Assembly: GCF_000002985.6 (NCBI RefSeq)
Contig: NC_003283.11
Span: forward strand, 10,292,001-10,356,000
DNA length: 64,000 bases
Reading direction: 5' to 3'
From: Caenorhabditis elegans
Lineage: Eukaryota > Nematoda > Chromadorea > Rhabditida > Rhabditidae
The notes beneath the pieces are model-generated. The model had not been told where the DNA came from, did no database searches, and saw only the letters and a list, made by a program, of their open reading frames with translations. Shown here one piece after another: positions 13,601 through 25,573 of this stretch. Both the position numbers and the translations under genes were made by a program. The stretch's first letter is position 1. Each line of letters starts with the position of its first letter.

Positions 13601-15354
13601 CACAGATTTTTGATTTCCGAAATGCTTCGCCACGAGATTCACAAATTGTTGAATATGTGCTTCCATGTGCCCTTTCAAATGATGTCCAGTTGCACGAACA
13701 ATGTCAAGAGCTAGAACTACTACCTGAACAGTATTTGTATTAATAATAAACATAAAAAACACTGAAATATACCTTGAAGTTCAAATCTTCCAAAACATTT
13801 GACAACATGAGCAAATACGAATGTAAATGAGGAACCAATCTAGCTATTTCTTCTGGAGTAATCTGATCAACTACTTGTTTCATTTTTTCTAATCCCGAAA
13901 TTCTTTGATTAGCATCTGTATCCTCAGCAATTAAAGCACACACTAAGCTTGGAACTATTCCGAATCGAAGACGTCGTTCACCGCCAGATTGAGGTTTAGC
14001 TGATGCTCGTAGAACACCGCTTCCTGCTTTTGATTCTGTGTGTTCTACTTGAACATTTGCAGTTATTTGTTCAAGAACTTCACGCTTTTCCGGTGATAGA
14101 TTGGTTATTATCTTTTGCCAAAATTCGTTGCCAATGAAATCTGAAAAATAAAATATTGTGCTAAAATTCTTTCAAAATTGGCGGATATTTAAAACTATTC
14201 TTATTTTCCAATAACTCTAGCCCAAAAATTTGATAACTTTTTCACAAGATCTTACAATGCAACTTTTTCATGAGTACTCCAGCTTGATCTTCACATCCTT
14301 GAATATTTGATTCTGTTGTGAAATTTTCCACCAGGCATGTCCAATTTGATTTAACCAACTGAAAAATAAGAGATACTGAAAAATAAGAATAATAACACCT
14401 AAAATACCTCCGGAATAAGAATGTGGTGTAGTTCTGTGATCAATTCAGATTTTGAGTTGCAATTGGGCATAAAGTTGGAAAGCATTTTCTTTAATTGAAT
14501 TATTTTAATTGTTTTAACATCTTTAAGCAAAAATACTAACCAAAAAGGATTGTAATGCTTCAGGTTTCAGGCGAAGAAACGTGGCAATTGCCTGATGTGT
14601 TATCTTCCGAACTGTCACCTTATTGCTCACCAATTTTGGAATTAAATTTGGCATCACAAAGCACATGCAATATTCTGTGGCCTGAAATATAAGCGCATTT
14701 TAATATCCAAAATATTCAAAATATTTTAAATTCCATCCGAGTTACCAGTTAGGTTATTTTATTAGTAAAAACTGGAATTTATCATTTTTCTTTGAAGATG
14801 GGCAATACGTTTAAAAACGAATTTTCAAACTCACACTTCCAAATGTCGGCATAGCTTCGACCAAAAACTTGATACATTGATGTTGAAGTTCCCATCTATC
14901 ATCACAGATAATCTTGTCAATACATTTAAATAATTCTCCTTTCTTTTGAAATTTATGAAACCAATCTTCTTCCCGTTTTGCTATCGTTGCGGCTCGAATC
15001 AAAGTCTGTAATATGTATGATAATAGCCTAAACCTCGTAAAAAGTGTGAGTTTTTATTTCTACTTTCAAAGCGCTCTTTGAAAAACAATAAACTAAATTA
15101 ATAACATTCAAACCATTGGAAAATTCTCAAATTTATTTGAAATTATATTATTTTAAAGTATGATAGAATCAGTCACATGTAAATCTTTCCCTCCTCTTTT
15201 ACTATCAATATTCCATTCTTATCTTTTAAAAACTAACCGTTAGTTTTGTATCAAAATCATTGCTCTTGAGAAGTTCAAGAAAATCCTCAGGTAGAAAGTT
15301 GGGAGATGGTAAGCGATCATTACTTCTTGATAATGCATCAAACAGTGATGTCAT
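7664..15354 (-). CDS. che-12: CHE-12, TOGARAM/crescerin-type TOG-array cilium protein
   Basis: A gene of about 23 exons coding for roughly 1,290 residues. First exon 15238-15354 (MTSLFDALSRSN...), then 14835-15005, 14541-14681, 14408-14488 and onward to the stop at 7664. Two regions of HEAT-repeat TOG modules are separated by a long polar, Gln/Ser-rich linker (about 9500-12980). The N-terminal array includes a stretch reading ISGLEKMKQVVDQITPEE; the C-terminal array includes WERRLTGLQRFEEM, a typical first TOG helix. The layout of paired TOG domains at each end matches TOGARAM1/crescerin proteins, which bind tubulin and shape cilia. In C. elegans, CHE-12 is needed for amphid and phasmid sensory cilia. 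All joins followed keep frame. The acceptor before 14488 is odd (TTAAAG). A 15-codon exon lies near 12282-12326. The symbol is from recall of this locus. Confidence 0.85.
11467..11590 (-). CDS. che-12: Possible alternative first exon of che-12
   Basis: Inside a long che-12 intron the minus strand opens with ATG at 11590 and reads MGTTVSRAVSAPNRIYSSTV..., Ser/Met/Asn-rich, for 41 codons to a good donor (C then GTATGA) at 11466. It leaves one base, which fits the phase of the downstream exon starting at 11024. This would give a shorter product with only the linker and C-terminal TOG array. There is no in-frame acceptor upstream, so it is not a cassette exon in this reading. This is inference from frame and splice consensus only. 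Confidence 0.35.
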
Positions 15355-15561
15355 ATTTCAGATTCAATTGCTTCCAACTGAAATTCAAAAAAAAAAACTG
15401 AAATCAACAATAGATGAAAGATGGAGAGAAACTGGAAAAGAGTACGGGGGAGTGGGAGAAAAAGGTGAGGATATCATAAGCCGTGGGCGGTGGTAGTGGA
15501 CAGACGATGAAGACAACGTGAAAAGATGAAAAGGAGAAAGAAGGGGGAACGCAATGTAGCT

Positions 15562-15575
15562 GTAGTCTGGGCAAC
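15562..15575 (+). promoter_or_regulatory. Degenerate X-box candidate upstream of che-12
   Basis: GTAGTCTGGGCAAC lies about 210 bases upstream of the che-12 ATG. It resembles the RFX/DAF-19 X-box, an imperfect inverted repeat of the GTTNCC/GGNAAC type used by cilium genes, but has about two mismatches to the consensus. The placement is right for such a site; the match is weak. Confidence 0.25.
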
Positions 15576-16290
15576 CGCTGCGTGAAATGTGTATAGAGTC
15601 TACTAGTTGAGGAAAGAAGCCGAGTTTCGAGGTATGCAGGGTTATGATGACCAAATGGACCTAAACGAGGTCCGTTCAGTAATACATAAGATAAATGTGT
15701 CCGTTTAAAGAGAAATAAAATACGAGAAAGAAAAGTTTCGTTTTTTTAATACTTCTCTTGAGCTTTTCTACGATATTCTATTTGCCTGCTCAAATCCTTA
15801 TTTTTGAATTTAAAATGTACATATATTTTTATTTTTGATAAACAATTGAGTTCAAATGTCGAACTCGTACCACCACAAGCAATATTTCATCGACCTAAAA
15901 CTAATTGTTATTTAAAATTTAACAGGTGATTGCTTGCAATTTTTAATCTAATACCTTCACCCAATTTCTGAGTTTTTTACTAAAAAACAAGTTTCGGATT
16001 CCAAATTCAATTTCCTGTGTGCTCTGTGGGACTTTATTGATAAAGTATGAGATTTTGGGAGTTCGCAAAAACTGAACTTCCGCTTTGAATATTTCCGGTT
16101 TTTATTGGTTTTCAAGCTGATACGCTTAAAGCCAAAAAATAAATGATTACTTATGAGTGTAACTTTATTTTCTGAAACACTGTCGGTCTTTAAACATTTT
16201 ATCAAAAACTTCAAATATTTAAAATTAAAATAAAACGATACAATATGTATACATATAATAGTAAGCAAAAACTGAATATCAAGATAATTT
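15576..16290. other. Intergenic, che-12 promoter and gcy-6 downstream region
   Basis: Between the start of che-12 and the end of gcy-6, both on the minus strand. AT-rich with no supported gene. The open frames here have no splice or codon support. Confidence 0.5.
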
Positions 16291-19200
16291 CTAATCTTGT
16301 TTTTTCTTCAGAATTTTCGGGGCAGCTGACTCGTCCATTTTAAGCAACCAATACGTTGCCATAACACCTTTTCCCTGAAAGAAAAACAAAAGAAATCAGT
16401 GTTCATGTCTTGAGATTTCGAAACCTTGATTATGACTTCGCCACGTGGCTCTGTGGTAAATCCACCAAGTCTCATCAACATTTGATTTGCTTCTTCCGAA
16501 AGATGAATCTGCCCCGCTGAAAATAAATGAAACGAAGAACTTATGTTAGTGGACTTCTGGAATATTTTACGTTTAGAGTTGCTCTCCATTCGGCTTGCCG
16601 TATTGACCGCATCACCAAATAAGCAATATCTTGGCATTGTTAGTCCAACAACACCGGCTACAACGGATCCTGAAAAAAACTTTTATTCCAATAGTTCTGT
16701 ACATTTATTTTGTCTAGATATTATGTTCAATCTATGTATTAGGTTGGCAAGAAAGTCCTGTCCTATTTTTCAATCATTTATTTCTCGAAGCGAACTAAAA
16801 CAAGAAATCAGTTATATGTTCCATCATGATCAACAACGTCCTGCCAACGTTGAGGTAACTTGTGGATCCCCTGCCTGTAGAATCCAGCGGGCAGGGACTC
16901 AAAGTATTGCTTGATATCAGATTTGAAATTTTCTCTTGTTTTGAAAGCTATACCTTGAAGGGCAAGAGTCAGATCGGAGAAAAGCCAATAATCACTTAGA
17001 GCAATGTCAGGAAAATTTGGTGGTAGAGGGAGAATCACCCATCCATATTTTGTCAGTTCCTGCACCACTTGTTTTAAAACATGTGGTCGAGAGTTTTAAT
17101 GTTGGGAATATACTTTCTTATACTTTAAGGCTGAAGGACCGACTGTTTTCTTAAAATTCGGTAGTTGTCTTGAGTGGGTCTCTCCGGTAATAAATTCACC
17201 CTTAGGTAACAGCTCCCAGTAGAGGGGTCCAGCCAGTCCCACCAAACAGAGAGCATACTTTTTTTTTGGGTGAAGGCCGAGTTTCGGAACATGCAGTAGG
17301 GTTTGTCCTTCTGCAATCCGCTGGGCTTGTCTGTGATGGTTAGTGTACAACACCCACTTTCCGTGTTTAGTAATAAGCCGGCTCAACCAACGGTCACCGC
17401 CGTGGAGAGTGAGGAGATTACATGAAACATCAACTTGGCGGTTAAGGTTAGCCAGGGTCAAATCATGAGGTACGATCGACCAAGAATTTTACTCATGCCG
17501 AGCAATTTCAAGCTATCTGCTTTAGAGTTATGAAAGAACCTAAGCTTGCTTGCAAGCTCATTGGTAGTTTCAAACGGATCCGATTCAACACTGGCTTTCA
17601 GTGCATTCAAATCCAACTCATGTGGTCTTTTGAGCATTCCTTTTCAATCAACGAAAAGTCGCTTTTTCCGAAACGATTGAACCATTTCTGTATGGTTTTA
17701 TACGAGGGAGTATGTCCATCGTAAACTTTCATCAGAAAAGTTTTCGAATCATTCAGTGTGTTGTCCGCCAGGAGCATGCATAACAGAACATGCCGAAGAA
17801 GAATTGAAGTAGGAAGATTCATCTCAATTGAACTTGAACTAAGAGAAAGGGAGAGGGATAAGGGGTTAATTACTACAAAGACTTTTGTCTGCTTATTAAT
17901 CACTAGAAGTGAGTACACACCAAAATAGATCTACATCCCACCATGACAAAAAATTAGGACATGACTTTCTTGCCAACCTAATATTTTCCTTTCTTTCCTT
18001 CATATATATCTATTCGAAATTATATGGCTTCCATATAAAATAAAACTACCAACCACAATGAAATCCAACTCGAATTTTAATCTTCTCCCCTGGAAGATGA
18101 GGTATGCTAAAGTCCGCCAAGGATTTAACAAAGTTGATTGACATGCTTGCAATATTTCTCGTATGTTCATTTCCATTCCTTCTGGGAACACCAGAAGCAA
18201 CAAAATATCCATCACCAATAGTTTCAACTTTGTAGACATCGTGCTGTTCAATAATTCCATCGAATATTGTGTACAATCCGTTTAATAAATTAACGACTTG
18301 AAGAGGAGTACACTTTCCTGCGAGAGTTGTAAAACTAACAACATCTGAGAAAAACAGTGTGACAATATCAAATGTTTCCGGTTCAACTGTTTGTCCAAGT
18401 TTCAGCTTATCAGCTACTTGTCTTGGAAGCATACGGTATAGAAGAACATCACTTTTCTTCTTTTCTTCAACTAATTCTTTCATTCTTTCAGCAACTTCAT
18501 CTTCTAATGTTGATGCATATGATTCAAGTACATTGAATACATGATCCATTAAATTATCATTTCTATTCGTATTCATGCTTCTCAATTGTGAAGCTACTTG
18601 TTTAATATCAGGACGTTCTGAAGGTCTCTCTGTCCAACAGTCTCTTACTAGGTGAAGCTGTAAATGCATAATTATCAAAATTTAAACAGAGAAACATACC
18701 AATGCAGGATTTATTTCAATTGATTCATCATGTTCTAAGCTTGGTCGTGGAGATTGAAGTCCGCCCTTTTTCAGCATGTATATTATTTCTAAACTCAAAA
18801 TCTATTAGGATTCAACTCAATTCATGAAATACCTTCTGCATCCTCTTTCCTGTTTTCGAGATCAAAAACTGAACTTCTGGTAATTAACTCAGCACTTATA
18901 ATTCCAAAACTGTAAATATCTCCCTCTCGACTACCCAATATATCATCAGTTCGTAAAAGTTCTGGAGATGTCCATAATCGATCTAAAATTATATTATTTA
19001 ATTCGTCTGGTTTTGACAACAATAAACTACAGTTTCAAAATTCAATTTTGTAAATTACTTACCAGATTTGTTGTATTGATCGTGTGTTCTGAAAATTCTT
19101 AATCCAAAATCTGTGATTTTCAACTGCCATCTGTCATTTAATAAACAATTTTTTGATGTGAGCATTCCGTGAAACTCGTGGGATGACTCATGAATCCAAG

Positions 19201-22053
19201 TTAAGCCATTGATAATATCTTTCATTAATGAATAAATAAAGAATCCATCCATTTGCATACTAGCTTTTCTTATCACATCAGCCAAAGATCCTCTTGAACA
19301 GAATCTCCATACGGAATAAAGTTGTGGAGCATCTAGACTCATTCCGATGAATTTATTCAAATTGGCATGGTCTATCAATCTCATCTTCAAACGTCACTCA
19401 TTATGAACAACATATAAAAACCTCAACTACCTGTCTCATTGTTGCACATGTTTTATTATCGAATACCATACGAATTGAATGTTTTTTCGCTGCTACTCGT
19501 TCCATTTCAACATCATTTTGGATTTGGAAAAACAAATAATTTCTGGTTTCTCCAACTTCTGATAATGTTGATGATCTTGTTGAAGATATAGTACTGGGAA
19601 CACTGCTGATACTTCTCATACTATGTTCTCCTTTTCCTTTCTTTGTAACAGTCATCATTGATTTGAATGGTATTTGCCAAAGTGCATTTTGTCGCTCAAC
19701 TTCTTGTTGTTTTGCACTTAAATAAGGGGTTTATAAAGGTGTGTGATATCAAAAGGAACTTACTGGCAAAGGTAAATAAATGCGAGAATAGCTCCCATGA
19801 TAGTAAAGAAAATTATAATTATGGCTGCAATAAACCACCCAATATATTGAAAAAATACGTTTGCAGGGCACAATGAACCCGTGTATCCACAAATTGGTTG
19901 ATCAGGTGGTCGGATTCCTTTTCTATGAGACCATAAAGCAGTTGCTTCATTTGTATAATGTTTTGTAACTACTGCCTCCTGTTGATCCACATCAACAGTC
20001 ATAATAAGTGAAGAATTATTGTTTGAATCAAGTGTTAGAACAAATAGAGTTGGCTGAAGTCCTCCACCTTCATCTATGGCTACTGTACCACCGACTCCTG
20101 AAATACAATTATCAGATTATATCAGATTCATCAGATTCAGTTTTGAATAAACTATATTCCATTAAATACACTTTCGTACCATTAAATACTCCTGCCATTT
20201 TTCGTGGGAATGCAGTTCCATTTTTATACTGATTAGGAACAGTTTTCATTATTTGATCCATTACAACTCCATAGATGTATACTGAATCGTGTAACTGACC
20301 AGCATACGTAGCAGCCTAAAACATATTCTTTGAATTTGAGCCGATTCTGTTTTAAATCTGACAGTTTGATATTCAGGAGACGCGCACGCATCTGTACAAT
20401 TATATGGTGGCTCTTTCATTCGTTGAATAATTTCATGTTCAAACTGTGTATAATTTGATCCAACGTTTCCTTGACCTTGCATCTGAAATATCATGTTTTT
20501 GAAATGAATACTTGATAATTATTGAACTAACATCAACAATAAATATTGACTTTTGGAAACCCAAAAGAGCTTCTTGGTCACCTGGTTGTGGGCCTGTAGC
20601 TTCAGTCCATGGATATCTAAATGTACCATCAGCTTGTGGTACAGCTGAAAATTTTAACTGAAGATTTTCAGAGAGTACAGTAAAGTTTACCATATCCTCG
20701 AGATCGAAGTGAAGGGAAAATATAAACGTATTCATCATTAACAAATCCATTTCTTGCCGCTACTAACATCCATCTTCGATGAAGACCTCGTGAATTTCCT
20801 TCATGAAAACATGGAACAATTACTGAAAAATAAATTACTTCAGATAATAATTTCAGAAATGAAAGATACTTCTTCCTCTCGTAGAAACATCTTTTAAAAT
20901 TGCAAGAAGCCCTTCTTCACTGTGATCCATTATTTGAACTGCATACGATAAAACTATATCACCATAATAGGCTACCATATTTTGAAAATCATCTCTCAAT
21001 GTTTCACATTTTTCATCATTCATTTCCAAAGAATATGCAAATACAAATTGATCCCATCCATACTCTTTCATTACTTCACGAAATGTTACAGCAAGACTGA
21101 AAAATTGGTTTATCGTAGTAGATCTCAAAGTGGTGTAATATTCCAATCGAAACTAAAACTAAATCCAAATATATATTCTAACTGTCTTTATACTGTTATA
21201 CTGTTATAGCTGTCAAAACAATATAATTAAATCTCTTAAATAAATGTTGTGATTTTTGAAATGTATCCAACCTTCTAGATCCAATTGATAACATTCCAGC
21301 TGTTGGAAACCTGGATTCATCATCCAATGTTGCTGATGAAGTTATCCCCCAAGTAATAAGTGGGATATTGTAGTAGGTGGCAAGAATGAAAACTGGCATT
21401 GCAGCTGAAACTCAGTTTTCCAAAAATGAAGATCCATCAATTTATTGAATATTTACCATTATTGGTAGTAGGACCAAATAATACATCAACGTTGTGCTCT
21501 GCGAATAGTTTAATTGCATTTCCAGCAGCAATATTTTCATCACATTGATCATAGAGAATTGTAAATCTAAATTGTTATCATTTCAATTTCATTCGGGACT
21601 TTTTAAATTTAGATTTAACCTCCAGAAATAAACCTGGATCAATGTCATAAGTTCCCATTTAGTTTTAAATTTTTGGTAAGAAGGGTCATTTATTGTTACT
21701 ATCCCTACAAACTTCATTTTATTTTCTTACTTGAAGTCATATCCAAGAAGTAATCCTTCTCGTTTAATTTTATCAATTGCAATACTCGCTGCACTTGCAG
21801 ATGTTCGATAATTGATATATGTAGTGGATCCTTCCACATTCTGAAATCAAATATTTTATGAATAACGCTATGCTTTTCACGTTTTCAAGTACATCGCAAT
21901 GCAGAAATCCCAGATGAAATACGTTCCCAGGAGGTTGACATATAGTCTGAATATCATATTTTAAGAAACGAACGCTCGCAAGCTTGAAATTCCGGGTACC
22001 TGGATCACAAATAATAAAGGAAAAATTACAGAACGTAGATAAACTCCGATCAT
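16291..22053 (-). CDS. gcy-6: Receptor-type guanylyl cyclase GCY-6
   Basis: A transmembrane enzyme making cGMP from GTP; in C. elegans GCY-6 acts in the left ASE taste neuron. Exon 1 (22000-22053) encodes the signal peptide [18 protein letters not shown]. Exon 2 (21881-21946) and the next (from 21840) begin the ANF-receptor-like ligand-binding ectodomain, which runs to about 19900. The membrane segment [17 protein letters not shown] is near 19830. The kinase-homology domain (about 18700-19660) has HGMLTSKNC in place of the catalytic HRD loop, as in other receptor cyclases. The dimerisation helix [13 protein letters not shown] leads to the cyclase domain, with metal-binding Asp in FFSDVVSFT, then [22 protein letters not shown], and an end near [12 protein letters not shown]. 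Stop at 16291. A mariner copy sits in the intron between IRVGFHCG and SVVAGVVG. The symbol is from recall. Confidence 0.9.
16739..17981 (-). mobile_element. Degenerate mariner-type DNA transposon
   Basis: An element of about 1,243 bp with inverted ends. The left end is TTAGGTTGGCAAGAAAGTCC; the right end is its reverse complement with few changes. It is flanked on both sides by TA (16737-16738 and 17982-17983), the target duplication of the Tc1/mariner superfamily. It lies inside a gcy-6 intron, transposase in the same direction as the gene. Length and TIR sequence are those of a full-sized mariner, not an internally deleted one. Confidence 0.9.
16808..17918 (-). pseudogene. Broken mariner transposase
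   Basis: Three minus-strand open frames hold successive parts of a mariner transposase. 17607-17918 carries the N-terminal helix-turn-helix part ([16 protein letters not shown]). 17096-17461 carries the first half of the catalytic region ([31 protein letters not shown]). 16808-17068 carries the end ([19 protein letters not shown], then [14 protein letters not shown]). The pieces lie in different frames with stops between them, so no full-length protein can be made. In mariners the third catalytic Asp lies in a PDLAPSDYHLF-like motif; here that block is altered ([12 protein letters not shown]). Not active by itself. Confidence 0.85.
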
Positions 22054-22216
22054 TCACTGGAAAGGAGTTATGAAAATGAATAAGTGGGCAGTCTTCTGAG
22101 GTTTTAATATATACAAAAAGTGTTATAAAAACAATATTCTATCTTGTTTTCTTTAGTTTTTATTAGTTTTCGGATATATTCCAGGCGGCTCATAATCATG
22201 AGCAAACTTGTTGAAG

Positions 22217-22222
22217 GGCTTC
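22217..22222 (-). promoter_or_regulatory. Candidate CHE-1 / ASE-motif core upstream of gcy-6
   Basis: The minus strand reads GAAGCC (extended CGTCGAAGCCCTTCAACA) about 165 bases upstream of the gcy-6 ATG. GAAGCC is the core of the ASE motif bound by the zinc-finger factor CHE-1, which drives ASE-neuron genes including gcy receptors. The core is short, so the support is its position plus the known expression of the gene. Confidence 0.4.
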
Positions 22223-22670
22223 GACGAACAAGTCAGAGATAATATATTTGTTCAGTCCTATACGCGTATTAATCAGCTTCATTAGTCAGAAAGAAAATTA
22301 CGAATTGTCTGGGATGCATCGGATGTGTTTAGGATGCACTTCTCATTTCTAGGTTCTGCACTCCGCATTTAAACTGAATATTTAAATGATTGATAAATTC
22401 CTCAGAACTTTTCAACAACTGGTTGTATATATTTGTTACAGAGTTCAAGTGTATTTATCAACATTTTTCAGGTTATCTGTCTACCGATGCCCGAATAATA
22501 ATTTTAATTATTTCAGAAAACGTAAATGGCCGAGTTTTCCAAATGCTGGCCTAAAAGTTCTATTAGTTTAGAACAAATTTTTTTTGTTTTTAATATTAAA
22601 TTTAACTTTAATAATTCAATTTGAAATTATTTGTTTTAAGGTTCACATCAATAAATAATGTTTTTATCAG
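22223..22670. other. Shared promoter region gcy-6 / trx-2
   Basis: Upstream sequence of two divergent genes. No further gene recognised. The last ten bases before the trx-2 ATG (TTTTTATCAG) look like a trans-splice acceptor. Confidence 0.5.
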
Positions 22671-23210
22671 ATGCAGAAAGCACTTAAGCTTGGATCATTC
22701 TTTGCTCGATCAGCCATCTCCGTCAAACCAACTCTGGCGACTTCAAAAATGACACAATTACGTCATTTTTCTCACGGCGCTTCTGTTTTCGACATTGATT
22801 CTGTTGAAGATTTCACAGAAAAGGTAGATAATAGATAATTAAGTGTAATATATCATTTTTTGTTTCACAGGTAATTCAATCATCAGTTCCAGTCATTGTT
22901 GATTTCCACGCAGAATGGTGCGGACCGTGCCAGGCTTTGGGACCAAGACTCGAGGAAAAGGTACATACATATGTTAATTACTTTAATAGTTTAAAAAAAC
23001 GATAAATCCTTTCAGGTAAACGGAAGACAAGGAAGTGTTCTTCTCGCCAAAATAAACGTTGATCATGCTGGTGAACTGGCAATGGATTATGGAATCTCTG
23101 CGGTGCCAACGGTATTTGCATTCAAAAACGGAGAAAAAATCAGCGGATTTTCGGGAGTTCTTGACGACGAACAGCTTGACGATTTTATCGAGGACGTTCT
23201 CGCTGCTTAA
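22671..23210 (+). CDS. trx-2: Mitochondrial thioredoxin TRX-2
   Basis: A small disulfide reductase of the mitochondrial matrix. Three exons, 22671-22823, 22871-22960 and 23016-23210, give 145 residues. Residues 1-35 or so are basic and hydroxylated ([17 protein letters not shown]...) without acidic residues until FDID, a mitochondrial targeting sequence. The thioredoxin fold follows with the redox motif WCGPC at about residues 67-71, split from the targeting exon, and the cis-proline loop AVPTVF. The ATG directly follows TTTTTATCAG, a likely SL trans-splice acceptor, which supports this start. It is convergent with the TUG-like gene, with only about 150 bases between the two stops, so the 3' UTRs may overlap. 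Symbol from recall of the C. elegans protein. Confidence 0.93.
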
Positions 23211-23362
23211 ACTGTGTATTAAAATTGCCAATGTCTATTTAAACGTGTTGATTTTTAATGGTTCATTTAAATTAGAGGAATAACATTATGAAAGAAAGAA
23301 TCACATTAAAAATTCACCGAAGCAATATGTATAGACATTTACACTTTGTAAAAAACACGTTA

Positions 23363-25394
23363 TCATTTTTTTCCTGTTTGCAGCCATTTTGGCATAGCGG
23401 ATTTGGCAGGAGGTCCCGAATGCGATGAAGACGAAGATGATTGAAATTGAGGTCTCTTCTGTTTACGGTCATCATTGACGGTTGAGTTGAATGGCATAAA
23501 AGTTTTGTTCAGCGAGAGCCAGTCCGCTGACATCGCATCTGCCTTTTCTGGAGTAACCTCGATCACATTGTGTACGACATCTGCTGCATTCACTGTTTGT
23601 CCTCCGAAACTGGCGATCAAAGTGGATTTCGGCGCGAGTTCGATGTCGACAAAGTTTTTCAATTCGTTTGTGACCACTTTCAGATTAGTGAACATGAGTT
23701 TCCATCCAGATCTAGTCAAAACGTTATTCAAAAACAAGTCAAGATTTGAGCTTTGTTCGGCAGTATTAAAGTACACTTGAAGAATGTGTTCTCCAATCGA
23801 TATACGAATGACAGTGTGTTTGTAGGCTTCTAATTTCAACTGACGATTCTTCTTTGCCAGGTATTCTTTAGAAATGAAGCTTGCTTGAGTTTGATCACGA
23901 CTGAAACCGTACGAACATTATTATATTTGTTGAAAGCGGAATTCTATAACATACACAGCCTTTCGAAGATCTTTCTGCATGTTACGAACATCTTCAATCC
24001 CAACTTCGAAAAATTCCTCTGTTTCCATTGGCTCATCAGTTGTTTGCACTCTTGCTCTGAAAAGTTTTGTTTTGTGATACTATTTAAAATTTCAAGGATT
24101 TAAATGTTTGAGATTTTTAGTAGAATTTAATTTACCTTCCTGATTCGTGTGAACTTTTGAAAACTATTTTCATATATTATTTCGAAGTCAAAAAAAAAGA
24201 GTGAGCATTTACCGTTTTTTGTATATGACTGCTTGTCTATCGCATGGATTTGCAAAAACTTCGACTGGGTCTTCTTCTTGCTCCTGTTCCATTGCAACAT
24301 CGGCTCTCGTTCGAACTTCAGCAAGTGAAATTCTTCCTCCATCTGCCAATGCGTTGACCATTGCATCCATTCTGGATTCCACTGCAGGTGTAGCTAGCGA
24401 ATGATCTACGCGCTCGAGAAGACGATTTAATTCTTCCATTCTCATTGTGTTTTGAGGTACTTGACGAGAAAACGCCGGTCCGTCAAAGGACCATGAATTT
24501 GGATTCTGCTCAGGAACCTCTTGAAGCACATCTCGTTGTCTGAAAACCAAATTTTGTGAATTTATGATTTATTTGTTTCTAAAATTCTTACTGAGACTCA
24601 GTAGTGTCCATTACGGTACTATCCTGTATATTCGATGCAGGTTCCGGTATAAGAGCTCTCAATTGCTCTTGCTCTCTCTTTTCTCGAGATTCTTTGTCTT
24701 TATCGAAAGCTTCTTGTCGCAATCGTTCCAAACGATCTCTTTCAGCATTTTCAGCTTTCAATTTGACAAAATTCACGTCGAGAGCCTTTTTTCTTTCGTT
24801 TTCTTCTTGCAATTTCGCTTGCATTGTTGCGAGTTCTTGATCACTAAGTTTAACTCTCATATGACGAATAAGGCATTTTCCAGATGCTACTCCAAGGCTC
24901 GAGAGAGAGTTGACAGCGAGCTCGGCACCAGTGTACTGAAATTTAAATTTTCAATGTTTTAATTACTTTATGTATCAAATTACCCGCTTATTCATGTAGA
25001 CAATGCACGGAACGGATCCATCAATTGTCGTCGCTAAATCTTCTTTGAACTCGCTCGTGAAACTTTTCAAGGCATCTAAGAGCATCTGGTTTACACCTAC
25101 TTTCTTCTGATGGCGAGCTCCAGAAGCAGTCTGAATAGCTAGTTCAATAATCGTATTCTCGGATACAGCTTCCTTTTGTGTCATTTCGAGAGTTGCATTG
25201 TTGGCGAGTCCGGTGAGTCGAAATGGAAGAGAAGAGTCAATGGGTTTACGAGATTGTGTTTGAAGACGATGACTGTTTACTTCAAAACCACTTTTCAGAC
25301 AAGCTTCTTCGAGAACTTGCCTCATCAGCATCATTGGAGTGGTTTTTATTTGAACCCTTTTTGCATTTGGGCAGATTATGTTCAAGGAACTCAT
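23363..25394 (-). CDS. TUG/ASPSCR1-like UBX-domain protein
   Basis: Five exons, start at 25394 directly after ATTTTGCAG, stop at 23363. Residues 1 to about 75 (MSSLNIICPNAKRVQIKTTP...) form the ubiquitin-like TUG domain, which in mammalian ASPSCR1/TUG tethers GLUT4 vesicles. A second ubiquitin-like stretch follows (about 80-145). Then comes a charged coiled coil (QAKLQEENERKKALDVNFVK...), a region with PNSWSFDGPAFSRQ, and a C-terminal UBX-like domain (HTVIRISIGEHILQVYF ... NVLTRSGWKLMF) of the kind that binds p97/CDC-48. The tail is Ser-rich and ends PKWLQTGKK. The domain order matches ASPSCR1/TUG proteins. It is the third and last gene of a probable operon, 179 bases behind the pseudouridine synthase stop. 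Function in worms is inferred from the family. Confidence 0.85.
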
Positions 25395-25573
25395 CTGCAA
25401 AATATTATGAACTGATAAGAGTAGAGTGGCATTACAAAAAAATAAACGGAAAAGTTGGAAATCAACCAGAATTAAATAAATACACCTCACCGAACATAAG
25501 CAATTTTATAAATTCACAACAAATAACAAAAAGGTTAACAATAAAAATAAAATGAAACATTGAAACTGTTGTA

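Noticed and set aside
16808-17918. An intact transposase gene in the mariner copy
   Set aside because: The three parts lie in different frames with stops between them, so it is scored as a pseudogene.
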